64,000 nt of DNA from Streptomyces sp. Tue6028 (GCF_002300165.1 NZ_MLCE01000002.1:1-64000), one strand, 5' to 3'; shown: positions 46,882 through 55,888, numbered from the stretch's first letter. Numbers and translations: made by a program. The notes: a model not told the origin generated them from the sequence alone.

Positions 46882-47497
46882 GAACTATGCGGAGCTTGGC
46901 AGACCGACGTGACTCATCAGGCTGAGCCAGCCGCGGGATCCGCCGCTGCGCGTGGGCGTGACCGGTAGCCGATGCATGTCAGGTGGGGTGCACAGAATCG
47001 ACAATGGACTCAGGCTCAAGCGGCCAACGAGCGGTTCGCCGACCATGCGGTTTCGGTGGACCAGCGTGTGGTCTACCTGGTGACAGGCGAACATGCAGAC
47101 GAGCTCCCCACAGACACGCTTGCGTGACCATCGGCGAGGGTCATGCGTGCCCAGCCATCGGCGGGCGTGCTGTCGGCAGTCGCAGCCGTGAGCAGGGCGG
47201 ACGTTGCCTGGCTTAGCTGCCCGTCGATGACATGGTGTGAGGCGTTCTCGAACGTTGACTCTCGGATTGTGACGGCCGCCGACGGGAGGCAGGGTGGTCT
47301 TGAGAGCGATTGGGCGAGGAGTAAGGCGCACGGCCCCTCACCGATGTGGCCCGTGGCTTGTCCTCATCGCGAAGCAAGTTGTGTGGACCGGAAACTGGCG
47401 AACTTGGTCACCGAACGAGCGGGTCGGTACACGGGTCCGGGATGTGGTGGCCGACGCGAGATCGCCCATTCCGAGCAGGGCTACGGAGGTGTGGTAC
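46882..47497. other. 616-base stretch at the left end of the insertion, no supported gene
   Basis: All frames are interrupted or have atypical codon use. A 51-codon frame at 46972-47127 (+) begins MHVRWGAQNRQW and contains RFADHAVSVDQRVVYLVTGE; it has no ribosome site and no recognised family. This may be decayed DNA. Confidence 0.5.
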
Positions 47498-47935
47498 ATG
47501 TCGGAGAAGAACTCAGAGCACGGGACCGCCCACGAGGTCTCCTTGCCGCCCGAAGTCAAGTTGCTGCAGGAGGTCACACCGCCCTTCTTTCCCGAAGGTG
47601 GTTCGGGGATGACAATTCTCGTCGAGTGGCCTCCCGGTCACCCCGGGCTCCCTCCACATCGCCACTCGGGCCCGTCCTTCGGCTACGTGATGGAGGGCGC
47701 TCTCCGGTTCGAGCTCGAGGGTGAGCCGGAGCGTGTGGTCGAGGCCGGTGGGACGTTCTGGGAACCGGGCGGTGACGTGATCCACTACCAGGACGGCAAC
47801 GCCCTGTCGGACGCATCGACCAAGTTCGTGGTGACCATGGTGTGCGCTCCGGGTCAGCCGATGCTCAGGTTGGTCGACGAGGAGGAGCTGAAGGAACGGG
47901 CACACCTGCGCGCCCCGCGTCCCTCCGAAGGCTGA
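47498..47935 (+). CDS. cupin-domain protein
   Basis: A 145-residue single cupin: GHPGLPPHRHSGPSFGYVMEGALRFELEGE gives motif 1 (two His, Glu region; read in two parts) and GGTFWEPGGDVIHYQDGNAL motif 2. Small cupins of this kind bind a metal and act as enzymes or sensors; the function is unknown. GGAGG lies eight bases before the ATG at 47498; the frame upstream has no support. It is the first clear gene within the insertion and not obviously linked to its neighbours. Confidence 0.82.
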   Translation: MSEKNSEHGTAHEVSLPPEVKLLQEVTPPFFPEGGSGMTILVEWPPGHPGLPPHRHSGPSFGYVMEGALRFELEGEPERVVEAGGTFWEPGGDVIHYQDGNALSDASTKFVVTMVCAPGQPMLRLVDEEELKERAHLRAPRPSEG

Positions 47936-48096
47936 CTCGCGAGATCGGCAGGGGCGCGGTGGCCGGAACACCGATCCCGATGCCGGGCTTGGCAGCAGCA
48001 CACGTTTGCTCGCCCGGACAGACTCATGGTGAAGCACCCCCTGCGCCGGTCGGTGCTGCGCGCCCCCTCCATCGTGACTTGGTCGATGGTGGAGCG

Positions 48097-48507
48097 TCAG
48101 GGCCTGGTCTGTGCGGTTGTGATCGAGGAATCGGCGGGCTGGAACAGTTCGACGAGGTTTCCGGCAGGGTCGGCGATGAGGACTTGGCGCCCGCCAGGGC
48201 CGGAGACGACGTCGCTGCGGAAGGTCAATCCGGCGGCGCGCAGCTGGGCGATGGTGTTGTCGAGGTTGTCGACGATCAGGTGAATTCGGTTACGGCCGGC
48301 GGTGGCGGAGTCGTCGGGGGTGGCGCGGGCGCCGGAGCTGGCTGCGCCGGAGAGCAGTAGTCGCAAGGGCCCGCGCGTGACGTCGGCGAAGGCTGGTGCG
48401 GCGCTGGTGCGCAGGGTGAAGCCGAGATGCGTCGTATAGAAGTCGATGGCCGCTTGGACGTCGTCAACGATGTAGCGGACGCCGGCGAATTCGCTGGTGG
48501 TCGTCAC
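48097..48507 (-). CDS. VOC-family (glyoxalase/bleomycin-resistance-like) protein
   Basis: A 136-residue protein with one betaalphabetabetabeta repeat pair: GVRYIVDDVQAAIDFYTTHL, IHLIVDNLDNTIAQLRAAGL and VLIADPAGNLVELFQP, where His and Glu are the expected metal ligands. Members act as metal-dependent lyases or dioxygenases, or bind drugs. The GTG at 48507 has AGGAGG seven bases upstream and overlaps the stop of the ArsR-phosphatase gene (GTGA), so both are one operon. No cysteine motif of the ArsI type was seen. Confidence 0.82.
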   Translation of the reverse strand: MTTTSEFAGVRYIVDDVQAAIDFYTTHLGFTLRTSAAPAFADVTRGPLRLLLSGAASSGARATPDDSATAGRNRIHLIVDNLDNTIAQLRAAGLTFRSDVVSGPGGRQVLIADPAGNLVELFQPADSSITTAQTRP

Positions 48508-49280
48508 GGCTTGGCCTCCTGTGTCTGGGTGAGGACTGGCAGCAGGTAACGGATGCGGGTGTCGATGTCGGCCGCTGTGCGCTTGAAGGCGGGGTAGCCG
48601 GCCTGGTCCGTGTCTCCGGCGGTGGCCGGGTCGGAGATGCTCCAGTGCACTCGGCGCGGGCGTTCCGGGAACTCGGGGCAGATCTCCCGGACCTTGTCGC
48701 ACAGGCTGATCACGTGGTCGAACCGATGCTTGATCACCGTGTTCATATGTCGCGGTTGCTGGTCAGCGATGTTGGTGCCGAAGTCGTCGCGCAGTACGCG
48801 TATCGCATTGGGGTGCAGGCGGGATTTCGGATGACTGCCGGCGCTGATGACCTCGACGGAACCGGCGGCACGGTGGTTCAGCATGGCTTCGGCCATCGGT
48901 GACCGGGCGCTGTTGCCGGTGCAGAGAAACAGCACCGACGGACGGCGTGAGAGGCCAGTGGCGAGCTGTGGTGGCGCCGGTTCTGCGCGCAGCCTCGGGT
49001 GCAGGGCAGCACCCGTGTCGGAGAGGGCTTGCGCGCAGCGATCCAGATTCAGGTGGTAGTAGGTGTCGCGGCCGTCGAAGGTGCTGCGGGTCGCTGTGAG
49101 CAGCCCGGCGTTGCGTAGGAGCCGCAGGTGGTACGAGATCAGGTTCTGCGGCTCGCCGACGAGTGTCACGAGTTCACGTACTCGGTAATCGCTGTGGGCG
49201 AGTGTGGCCAGCAACCGCCAGCGCACCGGGTGAGCGGCCAGGTGCACGAACGGAGGGACGGCTTGGCCCAAAGACGCCAT
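48504..49280 (-). CDS. ArsR-type repressor fused to a low-molecular-weight phosphatase/arsenate reductase
   Basis: A 258-residue fusion. Residues about 10-95 are an ArsR winged helix (HPVRWRLLATLAHSDYRVRE; QNLISYHLRLLRNAGLLTAT), and residues about 115-258 an LMW-PTP/ArsC domain with the active-site loop LFLCTGNSARSPMAEAMLNH and the HMNTVIKHRFDHVISLCDK strand; the C-terminal SDPA loop (WSISDPATAG) carries the catalytic Asp. Arsenate reduction linked to repression is likely. ATG at 49280 is used; a GTG nine bases earlier is possible and there is no ribosome site, so the mRNA may be leaderless. No ArsB/Acr3 pump is encoded nearby. Confidence 0.85.
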   Translation of the reverse strand: MASLGQAVPPFVHLAAHPVRWRLLATLAHSDYRVRELVTLVGEPQNLISYHLRLLRNAGLLTATRSTFDGRDTYYHLNLDRCAQALSDTGAALHPRLRAEPAPPQLATGLSRRPSVLFLCTGNSARSPMAEAMLNHRAAGSVEVISAGSHPKSRLHPNAIRVLRDDFGTNIADQQPRHMNTVIKHRFDHVISLCDKVREICPEFPERPRRVHWSISDPATAGDTDQAGYPAFKRTAADIDTRIRYLLPVLTQTQEAKP

Positions 49281-49293
49281 GGCATCCACAGTA

Positions 49294-49311
49294 CATCAAA
49301 TGAGGTTGATG
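49294..49311. promoter_or_regulatory. ArsR-type operator candidate
   Basis: CATCAA (49294-49299) and TTGATG (49306-49311) form a perfect inverted repeat around six bases. It lies 13 bases before the ArsR-phosphatase start, where binding would block transcription. Confidence 0.6.
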
Positions 49312-49523
49312 GAATTTGCATCGGGTCTTCACCCACGAAGCCGATCTTGCCGACCTGTGGCGAACCGCAGTACCTGCTGTTGCTGAGCGGCGACCTGGGC
49401 GTCGCGCTACGGCTGCGGGAAGCGTGGTGATGACACAGGCGTGTTCCAAGCCCCCATCATGGGTGAGGCATGGGGGGTTCGGTGGATGTGTCCCGTGTGT
49501 GCCGACGTGGCAGGGTGCCGCGT

Positions 49524-50105
49524 ATGGTGCCGGTGGCGGCTGTCCGGGCAGGGTTGTTCTCGGTGCTCGGTACCGCGGTTGCAAGCACGATGCATCACTT
49601 GGCATTCGACTCCAGCCCCTCGTGGGGGGTGCGGGCCGTCGCTGCGCTCGTGTTCTTCGCCATCGCTCTTCCGGGGGCACCGGGGGCAGGACGAGAGAAG
49701 CCACTGGCCTGGCAGGTGACACTCGCCGCCGGAGCTCAGGTGGTCATCGGCTACTGGTTCGTGCGGGCGGACGACGCTGTTTCCGTGCCGGCCCATGCTG
49801 TGTGGCCGTCCTCCGTGCACGCGAGCTGGCCGGTCGCGATCGCGCACGTCGTGCTGACGGCATGGTCTGCGGTGCTGTTGCACGGCATGGACACGTGCCG
49901 GCGACGTGTACTGAGGGCAGCCGGACGGGAGCTGCTGCGACGGCTGTTCGCGCCCGTGTGCACACCGCTCGAACTGGCCGCAAGCACGGACCCAGAGCGG
50001 TGCCCCAGATACGGCGAGGACCGTACGTCCCCTGCCGTGGACCTCTTGGCCGACGCTGTAGTGCGGCGCGGTCCGCCCTTCTTCTCCCTGCTGCTCGCGG
50101 CCTGA
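49524..50105 (+). CDS. small polytopic membrane protein
   Basis: A 193-residue protein with three or four hydrophobic helices (VAAVRAGLFSVLGTAVASTM; WGVRAVAALVFFAIALPG; WQVTLAAGAQVVIGYWFV; VAIAHVVLTAWSAVLLHGMD) and a soluble tail. The family is not recognised; similar proteins occur beside metal-resistance genes in Streptomyces as I recall. Start at ATG 49524 (MVPVAAVRAG) chosen by hydrophobicity; an ATG at 49470 is possible. No strong ribosome site. Confidence 0.55.
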   Translation: MVPVAAVRAGLFSVLGTAVASTMHHLAFDSSPSWGVRAVAALVFFAIALPGAPGAGREKPLAWQVTLAAGAQVVIGYWFVRADDAVSVPAHAVWPSSVHASWPVAIAHVVLTAWSAVLLHGMDTCRRRVLRAAGRELLRRLFAPVCTPLELAASTDPERCPRYGEDRTSPAVDLLADAVVRRGPPFFSLLLAA

Positions 50106-50208
50106 CTTCGGCCTTCGGGCGGCTCCGGTGTGCTCGATCACAAGTTCTGTGCCCAACCATGCCGGGGCGCGGGCTCCGAGGAGAGTGCCGCGTCAGGGGG
50201 GAAACAAC

Positions 50209-51402
50209 GTGTCGCGTGGTACTGCCATGGCGCCAGTCGTCGTCATCGGGGCGGGCCCGTACGGCCTGTCCACCGCCGCGCATCTGATGGCGCGCGGCCT
50301 GCACGTGAGGGTCTTCGGCTCGCCGATGGCGAGCTGGGACGAGAACATGCCCGCGGGCATGCTGTTGAAGTCGCCGCCGAGTGCGTCGGTGCTGTCGGCC
50401 CCACGGGCCGGGTTCACCCTGGACGTCTACTGCCGAGAGGCCGGCGAGGCCTGGTTGACCGGCCATGAGCCGGTGCCCGTGGAGATGTTCGTCCGGTATG
50501 GGCGTTGGTTCGCCGAGCAGTTGGTGCCTGAGGTGGAAGACGTCAGGGTCCTCGGCGTCGACCGTCAGACCGACGGCTTTCACGTCAAGCTGGCCTCCGG
50601 AGAGGAACTGCTCGCGCCGGCCGTGGTCGTGGCCAGCGGTATGGACGGATTGGCGCATGTCCCCCGAGTGCTGGCGCCGCTCGTGCCGGAAGGGCTGGTG
50701 TCGCACGCTTCGCAGCACGCCGACCTCGCGAAGTTCGCGGGACGTGACCTGGTCGTGGTGGGGGCCGGGCAGTCGGCTCAGGAGAGCACCGCGCTGCTGA
50801 AGGAGGCAGGGGCGCAGGTCCAGCTACTCGTCCGAGATCGGCAGTTGGTGTTCGGCGCCGAGCCGACACCGCCACCGCACTGGCAGCCGGACACGCCGTT
50901 GGGGCGCTCGTGGGGCCTGTACGCGATCGTCCATCAGGCAGCCCTCTTCCGCTTCCTGCCTGCGTCGACCCGGTTGCGCCTGGTCAAACGAGTGCTGGGG
51001 CCCTTCGGTTCCTGGTGGCTCAAGCCGCGGTTGGACGGCGTCCCTGTACGCCTGGAAGAGACCGTCGTCGGCGCCCAGCGCTACGGCGACGGCGTTCGTC
51101 TGACAACTCGGAGGGGCGACGGGACGGTTCAGACAATCGATGCCGGACACGTCCTCGCCGCCACGGGCTACCGGGTCCAACTGGACGCTTTGGGCTTCCT
51201 CGCCCCGGAGTTGCGTTCCGATCTGGTCCGTACCGGAGGATCCCCAGCGCTTGACGCGGGATTCCAGTCCTCCGTGCCGGGCCTCTACTTCACCGGCATC
51301 AAAGCAGCGGCCACCTTCGGCCCGCTGATGCGCTTCACCTGCGGTACCCGCTTCGCCGCACCCCGATTGGCCGCCGGGTTGTCCGCCAACATCCAAGGCT
51401 GA
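50209..51402 (+). CDS. FAD-dependent monooxygenase-like flavoprotein
   Basis: A 397-residue two-dinucleotide-domain flavoprotein: APVVVIGAGPYGLSTAAHLM (FAD) and LVVVGAGQSAQESTALLKEA (NADPH), with ATGYRVQLDALGFL and PGLYFTGIKAAATFGPLMRF at the C terminus. It resembles flavin-containing monooxygenases and N-hydroxylases; the substrate is unknown. The GTG at 50209 has GGGGGG seven bases upstream; the longer frame is unsupported. It may belong with the membrane protein before it, but no overlap links them. Confidence 0.82.
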   Translation: MSRGTAMAPVVVIGAGPYGLSTAAHLMARGLHVRVFGSPMASWDENMPAGMLLKSPPSASVLSAPRAGFTLDVYCREAGEAWLTGHEPVPVEMFVRYGRWFAEQLVPEVEDVRVLGVDRQTDGFHVKLASGEELLAPAVVVASGMDGLAHVPRVLAPLVPEGLVSHASQHADLAKFAGRDLVVVGAGQSAQESTALLKEAGAQVQLLVRDRQLVFGAEPTPPPHWQPDTPLGRSWGLYAIVHQAALFRFLPASTRLRLVKRVLGPFGSWWLKPRLDGVPVRLEETVVGAQRYGDGVRLTTRRGDGTVQTIDAGHVLAATGYRVQLDALGFLAPELRSDLVRTGGSPALDAGFQSSVPGLYFTGIKAAATFGPLMRFTCGTRFAAPRLAAGLSANIQG

Positions 51403-51486
51403 AGCCGCCCGGAGCGGTCCGGGAGCTCTTCGAGTTTCCGGACCGCACGTCTGGCCGGTCGCTGGGCGTCGTGGTGAACGGGGCAG

Positions 51487-52062
51487 TCAGCGGGAGGCGC
51501 GCAGGCCATCCACCGTGACTTGGACGAGTCTGCGCACCGCTTCCGGGGACGGCATACCGCCTGCCGCGTCCAGGGCGTGCAGGCAGTACGCGGCGAGTTC
51601 GTGCGGCGCGATGTCATTGCGCACTTCGCCGGCCTCCGCGCTCTCGGTGAGCAGCTCGGTGACGAACTGGAGCAAATGCTGTTCGGCGTGGGCGACGTGC
51701 TCCCCTCGGTGCAGCACGGCAGCGATCTCCGCATCGTGCCCCCGGCGCTGCCGCTGTATGGAGGCGTAGGCATAGAGGACCGCCGCCAGCCGCTCGCCAG
51801 GACTGCCGGGCTGGTCTCGCAGCGCCGCCAGTTGCTGAAGATGGGCGGTGATCTGGCGCTCGTGCCAGGCCTTCATGATCGACTCGACGTCCGGGAAGTA
51901 CTTGTAGAGCGTGGCGCGGCCGATCCCGGTCCCCTCCGCGATGCGGGACATCGTCACACCGCGCAGCCCGTGCTCGGTCACCAGGGCCGCGGTCACTTCC
52001 AGCACCGTGTCACGCACCGCGCGACGGTGCTCCTCGATCGTTTCGTTCCACAGCTTGGGCAC
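51487..52062 (-). CDS. TetR-family transcriptional regulator
   Basis: A 191-residue TetR repressor: helix-turn-helix RRAVRDTVLEVTAALVTEHG, MSRIAEGTGIGRATLYKYFP, then a ligand-binding domain. The start at the GTG at 52062 (MPKLWNETIEEH) is chosen because the frame above it is antisense-like; the ribosome site is weak. It is divergent from a methyltransferase gene with a 133-base gap holding inverted repeats, so it probably controls that gene and itself. Confidence 0.87.
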   Translation of the reverse strand: MPKLWNETIEEHRRAVRDTVLEVTAALVTEHGLRGVTMSRIAEGTGIGRATLYKYFPDVESIMKAWHERQITAHLQQLAALRDQPGSPGERLAAVLYAYASIQRQRRGHDAEIAAVLHRGEHVAHAEQHLLQFVTELLTESAEAGEVRNDIAPHELAAYCLHALDAAGGMPSPEAVRRLVQVTVDGLRASR

Positions 52063-52090
52063 CCCAGCAGTGTACGCAGCGCCCCATTGA

Positions 52091-52122
52091 ATACACCATG
52101 ACTTGACGTAGACACCGTGTAT
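52091..52122. promoter_or_regulatory. TetR operator candidate
   Basis: ATACAC (52091-52096) and GTGTAT (52117-52122) are exact reverse complements twenty bases apart, and TAGACACCGTGTATC (52109-52123) is an imperfect palindrome within. It lies between the divergent TetR and methyltransferase genes. Confidence 0.55.
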
Positions 52123-52195
52123 CGATAAATCTGATCGCGTCACTCGGATCCGAATCCCGGCAAGAGATCTGGACCACCGGCACACGGGAGGACCC

Positions 52196-52813
52196 ATGTC
52201 CGTCTCACCGCATCACCCGGGAGCAACAGCTCCATCCACGCCCGATGACCTGTACGTCATTCCACCGCCGTGGGATATCGGCCGTCCGCAGCGGGCCTTC
52301 GTCTCGCTCGGTGACTCCGGTGTCATCCGGGGTCGAGTGTTGGATGCCGGCTGCGGCACGGGGGAGCACACGCTGATGGCGAGCGCTCTCGGCCTTGACG
52401 CCACCGGTATCGACCTTGCCGTCCGAGCCCTGGACATCGCCGAGGAGAAGGCGCGCGCCCGAGGCCGGAAAGTGCGGTTCCTGTGCCATGACGCCCTCGA
52501 ACTCGACGGTCTCGGCGAGCAGTTCGACACCGTCCTCGACTGCGGGCTCTTCCACGTCTTCGCAGGCGAGGAGCGCATCGCGTACGTGGACGGTCTGCGG
52601 TCGGTCCTGCGGCCGGGCGGGCGTTACTTCATGCTCTGCATCAGCGACCGGGAGCGCGGCGCGTGGGGGCCGGTGCACAACGTGACGCGTGACGACATCA
52701 ATGCGGTGTTCGCCGACGGCTGGCAGATCGACTCCGTCGGATCGTCCGCCATCCAGATCAGCACCGACCCAGGCCATGTCGAGGCCTGGCTCGTCGCAAC
52801 AACCAGGATCTGA
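52196..52813 (+). CDS. class I SAM-dependent methyltransferase
   Basis: A 205-residue methyltransferase: GRVLDAGCGTGEHTLMASAL (motif I), DATGIDLAVRALDIAEEKAR (acidic loop), FDTVLDCGLFHVF and SVLRPGGRYFMLCISDRERG. It has the small-molecule or metal(oid) methylase form (thiopurine-methyltransferase-like); the substrate is unknown. GGGAGG precedes the ATG at 52196. It is divergent from TetR and followed by a DUF2218-like gene 33 bases downstream. Confidence 0.85.
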   Translation: MSVSPHHPGATAPSTPDDLYVIPPPWDIGRPQRAFVSLGDSGVIRGRVLDAGCGTGEHTLMASALGLDATGIDLAVRALDIAEEKARARGRKVRFLCHDALELDGLGEQFDTVLDCGLFHVFAGEERIAYVDGLRSVLRPGGRYFMLCISDRERGAWGPVHNVTRDDINAVFADGWQIDSVGSSAIQISTDPGHVEAWLVATTRI

Positions 52814-52846
52814 ACCCCTTCGCGCACCACCGACACGAGGATCGCC

Positions 52847-53485
52847 ATGCCGAGCGCCGAAGCCCGTATACCCACCAACCGGCCCAGCCGGTATCTCGTC
52901 CAGCTGTGCAAGCACTTCAGTAACAAGGGCCGTCACCTCGGCCGCAACGCGCGTCCACATCATGGCGATGGCGCCACGCACATGCCGCCCGATCTCAGGC
53001 TGGATCAGCTCCATGTCGAATGGACCGAGACCCGTGGAGTCCTGACTCTGCCGTGGGGGCGGTGCACCCTGGACGCCACGCCGGATGCGCTGATCCTGCG
53101 CGCCGAGGGCGACGACGAACAGGGGCTGCGTCGAGTCCAAGATCTCCTGGCCGCACATATCGGGAGGTTCGGCCGACGCGAAGAGCTGCGGGTGAAGTGG
53201 CAGGAGTCGGAGCCTGCTGCCCAGCGTATTGAGGCCACCGGCGGAGCGGCCGTACCCGCAGCATCAGCTTCAGCGCGACGCAGGCACCTCACCTGGGCAG
53301 GCGTCACGGTCCTGGGCATCCTTGCGGTGGCCGTGCACCTCGGCGCGGTCGGTGCGGTGTTGTCCGCGCCAGGCTGGACGAATTGGGCCGTCGGCGCTGT
53401 CCTGGGCGCCGTGGTCCTGAAGGTCGCGGCTGTGGCACTCCTAGGTCGTCGTGTGCACCGCCGCAGCCCACGGCAGACCGGGTAG
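52847..53485 (+). CDS. DUF2218-like protein with C-terminal membrane helices
   Basis: A 212-residue protein. Residues 1-105 match the DUF2218 pattern (RPSRYLVQLCKHFSNKGRHL; WGRCTLDATPDALILRAEGD; LRRVQDLLAAHIGRFGRREE), a siderophore-uptake-linked domain in other bacteria, and residues 140-200 hold two membrane helices (LTWAGVTVLGILAVAVHLGA; WAVGAVLGAVVLKVAAVALL). GAGG lies six bases before the ATG. The domain is usually alone, so the membrane tail is unusual. Confidence 0.75.
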   Translation: MPSAEARIPTNRPSRYLVQLCKHFSNKGRHLGRNARPHHGDGATHMPPDLRLDQLHVEWTETRGVLTLPWGRCTLDATPDALILRAEGDDEQGLRRVQDLLAAHIGRFGRREELRVKWQESEPAAQRIEATGGAAVPAASASARRRHLTWAGVTVLGILAVAVHLGAVGAVLSAPGWTNWAVGAVLGAVVLKVAAVALLGRRVHRRSPRQTG

Positions 53486-53679
53486 CTCCCGCCGCATTGC
53501 GGGCACTTCAAAGGTGCGATGGCCGGCATGTACCTGGCCCTGAGCGCCCCGCCAGCAAGCGCAGCACCCACCGCCAGGGCGATCGCCGATTCTCGCGACA
53601 CATCTCCCACGTGGTGCGCCCGCACGCCGGTCACGAGGCCAGCAGCAGTCAGTACCTACGTCAGTGCCGTCACCACCAC

Positions 53680-54369
53680 TCACCTGGCGACCGTCCGGTG
53701 CGGCACGCGGGCATCCCTCGACGACCGGTCGGCGTGGGTCGGCCTGTGGCGCAGCTTCGGCCAGAACGCCGGGGTGCGCTCCGCGTACGCGGTCCACTGT
53801 GCGTCGAAGCGGGCGGCGACTTCGTGTTCCTCGCTGCGGGCCAGGCGCAGGTACACGTACACCAGGGCCGGGAACATGATCAGGGTCGGGACGGTCGGCC
53901 ACTGCAGCAGAAAGCCGATCATAATGAGGAGGAAGCCGTCGTACTGCGGGTGACGCACCCACGCGTAGGGGCCGGTGATGGCCAGCTCGTCGTGCTGGGC
54001 GGCTTCGTGGAGGCGTTTCCAGGCGGCGGCGATCAGCCAGAAGCCGGTGCCGATGGCAACGTAGCTGGCCAGATGGAAGGGGCTCAGATGCGGATCGCCG
54101 GACCAGCCGGCCAGGTCGTTCCACAGGTGCCCGCCGGCGTGCGTGTCCTTCAGCAGCGGGAATCGGGAGCCGAGCCAGCTGCCCAGCAGATAGACGGTCA
54201 GCGGGATGCCGTACATCTCGGTGAACAGGGCGACCAGAAACGCGCTGTAGGCGCCCATCGCACGCCAGTCCCGTTGGGTTGTGGGATGGAAGAAGCTGGC
54301 GGCGAACGCGATGAAGAGCAGGGTGTTGAGGACCACCAGCGGCCATAGCCCGTACGCGCCGTCATCCAT
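53680..54369 (-). CDS. isoprenylcysteine carboxyl methyltransferase-like membrane protein
   Basis: A 229-residue polytopic protein ending with the ICMT/PEMT pattern ELAITGPYAWVRHPQYDGFL, SEEHEVAARFDAQWTAYAER. The N-terminal half has three or four membrane helices (LWPLVVLNTLLFIAFAASFF; FLVALFTEMYGIPLTVYLLG). Such proteins are frequent in copper and heavy-metal clusters with unknown function. GGGAGG lies six bases before the ATG at 54369. It is the last of three leftward genes starting at the SHOCT gene. Confidence 0.82.
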   Translation of the reverse strand: MDDGAYGLWPLVVLNTLLFIAFAASFFHPTTQRDWRAMGAYSAFLVALFTEMYGIPLTVYLLGSWLGSRFPLLKDTHAGGHLWNDLAGWSGDPHLSPFHLASYVAIGTGFWLIAAAWKRLHEAAQHDELAITGPYAWVRHPQYDGFLLIMIGFLLQWPTVPTLIMFPALVYVYLRLARSEEHEVAARFDAQWTAYAERTPAFWPKLRHRPTHADRSSRDARVPHRTVAR

Positions 54370-54467
54370 GGCGACCTCCCGCGGTGAAGTGGGAACGGGC
54401 GGGCGGGCGTCGTCCACATGCGAACAAGGCGATCACGGCACTCACGTCCCACCCGGCCCCGGAATGG

Positions 54468-54719
54468 TCAGGACCGGCTGCGCCCGGTGGGGTGGTCGTG
54501 CTTGTGCAGCGGGTCCTCGTCCCGGTCGTCACGGTGTTGATCGTGGCCACTGTGCGCGTCCTGGCCGTGCATGCTGCGCATCATGAAGAACATCATCAGC
54601 GGGCATGCAGCGACGAGTGCGAGCCAGACCAGGGATTCCAGCGACGCGCCGAGCATCACAGTGCCGACCACGACGATCGCGGCGGCGAGCGCGTACATGC
54701 CGTAGTTGCGCTGGTTCAT
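54468..54719 (-). CDS. DUF2933-like small membrane protein with His-rich tail
   Basis: An 83-residue protein with two hydrophobic helices (YALAAAIVVVGTVMLGASLE; LVWLALVAACPLMMFFMMRS) and a tail of 33 residues with eight His and many Asp (HGQDAHSGHDQHRDDRDEDP). The pattern is that of DUF2933 proteins of copper clusters; the His tail suggests metal binding. AAGGAGG precedes the ATG. Between the SHOCT and ICMT-like genes. Confidence 0.75.
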   Translation of the reverse strand: MNQRNYGMYALAAAIVVVGTVMLGASLESLVWLALVAACPLMMFFMMRSMHGQDAHSGHDQHRDDRDEDPLHKHDHPTGRSRS

Positions 54720-54773
54720 GACTGGCCTCCTTCACGGAGGGCGCAGGGCCGCAGCCGGTGCGGCCCGCGGGTT

Positions 54774-55037
54774 TCAGTGTTTTGTCAGGGGCCCGGAGCG
54801 CAGGGTGTTCAAGCGGCGCAGGTATTCGTCCTCGTCGATCTCCCCGCGTGCCAGCCGCTCGCGGAGGATCTCCTCGGACGAGGTCGTCGCCGGGGTGGCG
54901 GTGTGTTCTTGGGGCCGGTTGATGGCTCGGAAGAGAAGCACGGCGATTGTGATGATCAGCGCCCAGAAAAGGATCATGCTGATCGACATCGCGAACCAAC
55001 CCCAGCCGCTGACGCCATGGTCGTACCAGAACAGCAT
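54774..55037 (-). CDS. SHOCT-domain small membrane protein
   Basis: An 87-residue protein: one N-terminal membrane helix (FAMSISMILFWALIITIAVL), then a SHOCT domain (SSEEILRERLARGEIDEDEY, RRLNTLRSG). SHOCT is a short oligomerisation domain. ATG 55037 with AGGTGA upstream; a GTG at 55043 is an alternative. First gene of the leftward copper-linked group, divergent from the DUF6153-like/oxidase genes. Confidence 0.8.
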   Translation of the reverse strand: MLFWYDHGVSGWGWFAMSISMILFWALIITIAVLLFRAINRPQEHTATPATTSSEEILRERLARGEIDEDEYLRRLNTLRSGPLTKH

Positions 55038-55043
55038 CGCCAC

Positions 55044-55438
55044 TCACCTGCTTCGGCGTTGTTCCGTGGCCAGATGCGGAGGGGCACCCGGCGGCTTCTT
55101 GCCTTCGTTTCCATCATCCCTTCGCCGACCGTGGCGGTCTGGGGCCGGATGGTCCACGACCATTGGGCCATTGCGCCCATACCAGGTGCGCATAGTCGGA
55201 CACAGGCTGGAGAGTGAGCCGACAAAGGAGGCGAGCCGCGCGTGGCGCCCTCGAACCGTCGCTGTCCGTACCCCTGCCGTACTTACCGTCGCGCCGGGCT
55301 CCTGCTCATCGGCCCGCGCCTGCGTCTGTAGCCACCATGCGGTGGTCCCTCACGCTTTCCGTTTCAGTTGCCGCCTTACCCCTACGGGGTATATTGGCGG
55401 ATGATCAGCCGTTCCTACCCCGAGCGCGGATGGAAGCC
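55044..55438. promoter_or_regulatory. divergent promoter region with CsoR-like operator (55377-55391)
   Basis: The 395-base gap holds TACCCC-TAC-GGGGTA at 55377-55391, a perfect 6-base inverted repeat of the G-tract type bound by the copper sensor CsoR in actinobacteria. It lies 48 bases before the DUF6153-like ATG. No csoR gene is in the window. The rest of the gap shows no gene. Confidence 0.65.
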
Positions 55439-55888
55439 ATGACGACAGCCGACCACCCGACAGACGGCCCTCGCGGCGCCGTGCTGCGGTGGACGCATGC
55501 TGCCGTCATCGCGCTGACGGCGGTGCTCGCGGTTCTCGTCCACCACGAAACGGCCGCCGCCGTCACACACGTGCCGCCTGCCGGGGCGATGGCGGGCATG
55601 CACCATACGTCCACGACGACGGTGTCCGTCCACGCGGGCGGGCACGCCATGCCCCCTGGCGTCACCACGCCGGCCTCGGCCCACGACGATGGCGGGGCGT
55701 GCTCGGGCACAGCGATGCAGCACTGCTCCGCCGCCGTGGCCGACGGCATGAAGCTCGTCCCTCCCCACCAGCCTTCCGTGGACTGCGCCCCGGCCTTGTG
55801 CGCCGGCGCCGCGGTCAGCCGGGACATCCCGGGAACCACGGGACGGGCCCCGCCCGATCTCTCCTTCCTCTCTCGATTGCTGCTGTAG
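55439..55888 (+). CDS. DUF6153-like His/Met-rich membrane-anchored protein
   Basis: A 149-residue protein: an N-terminal helix (HAAVIALTAVLAVLVHHETA), then an exported-looking His/Met-rich segment (PPAGAMAGMHHTSTTTVSVH; AGGHAMPPG) and Cys residues. Resembles DUF6153 proteins of Streptomyces copper operons. ATG at 55439 chosen with GGAAG just upstream; the longer frame is not supported. It precedes the multicopper oxidase gene by 90 bases. Confidence 0.7.
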   Translation: MTTADHPTDGPRGAVLRWTHAAVIALTAVLAVLVHHETAAAVTHVPPAGAMAGMHHTSTTTVSVHAGGHAMPPGVTTPASAHDDGGACSGTAMQHCSAAVADGMKLVPPHQPSVDCAPALCAGAAVSRDIPGTTGRAPPDLSFLSRLLL

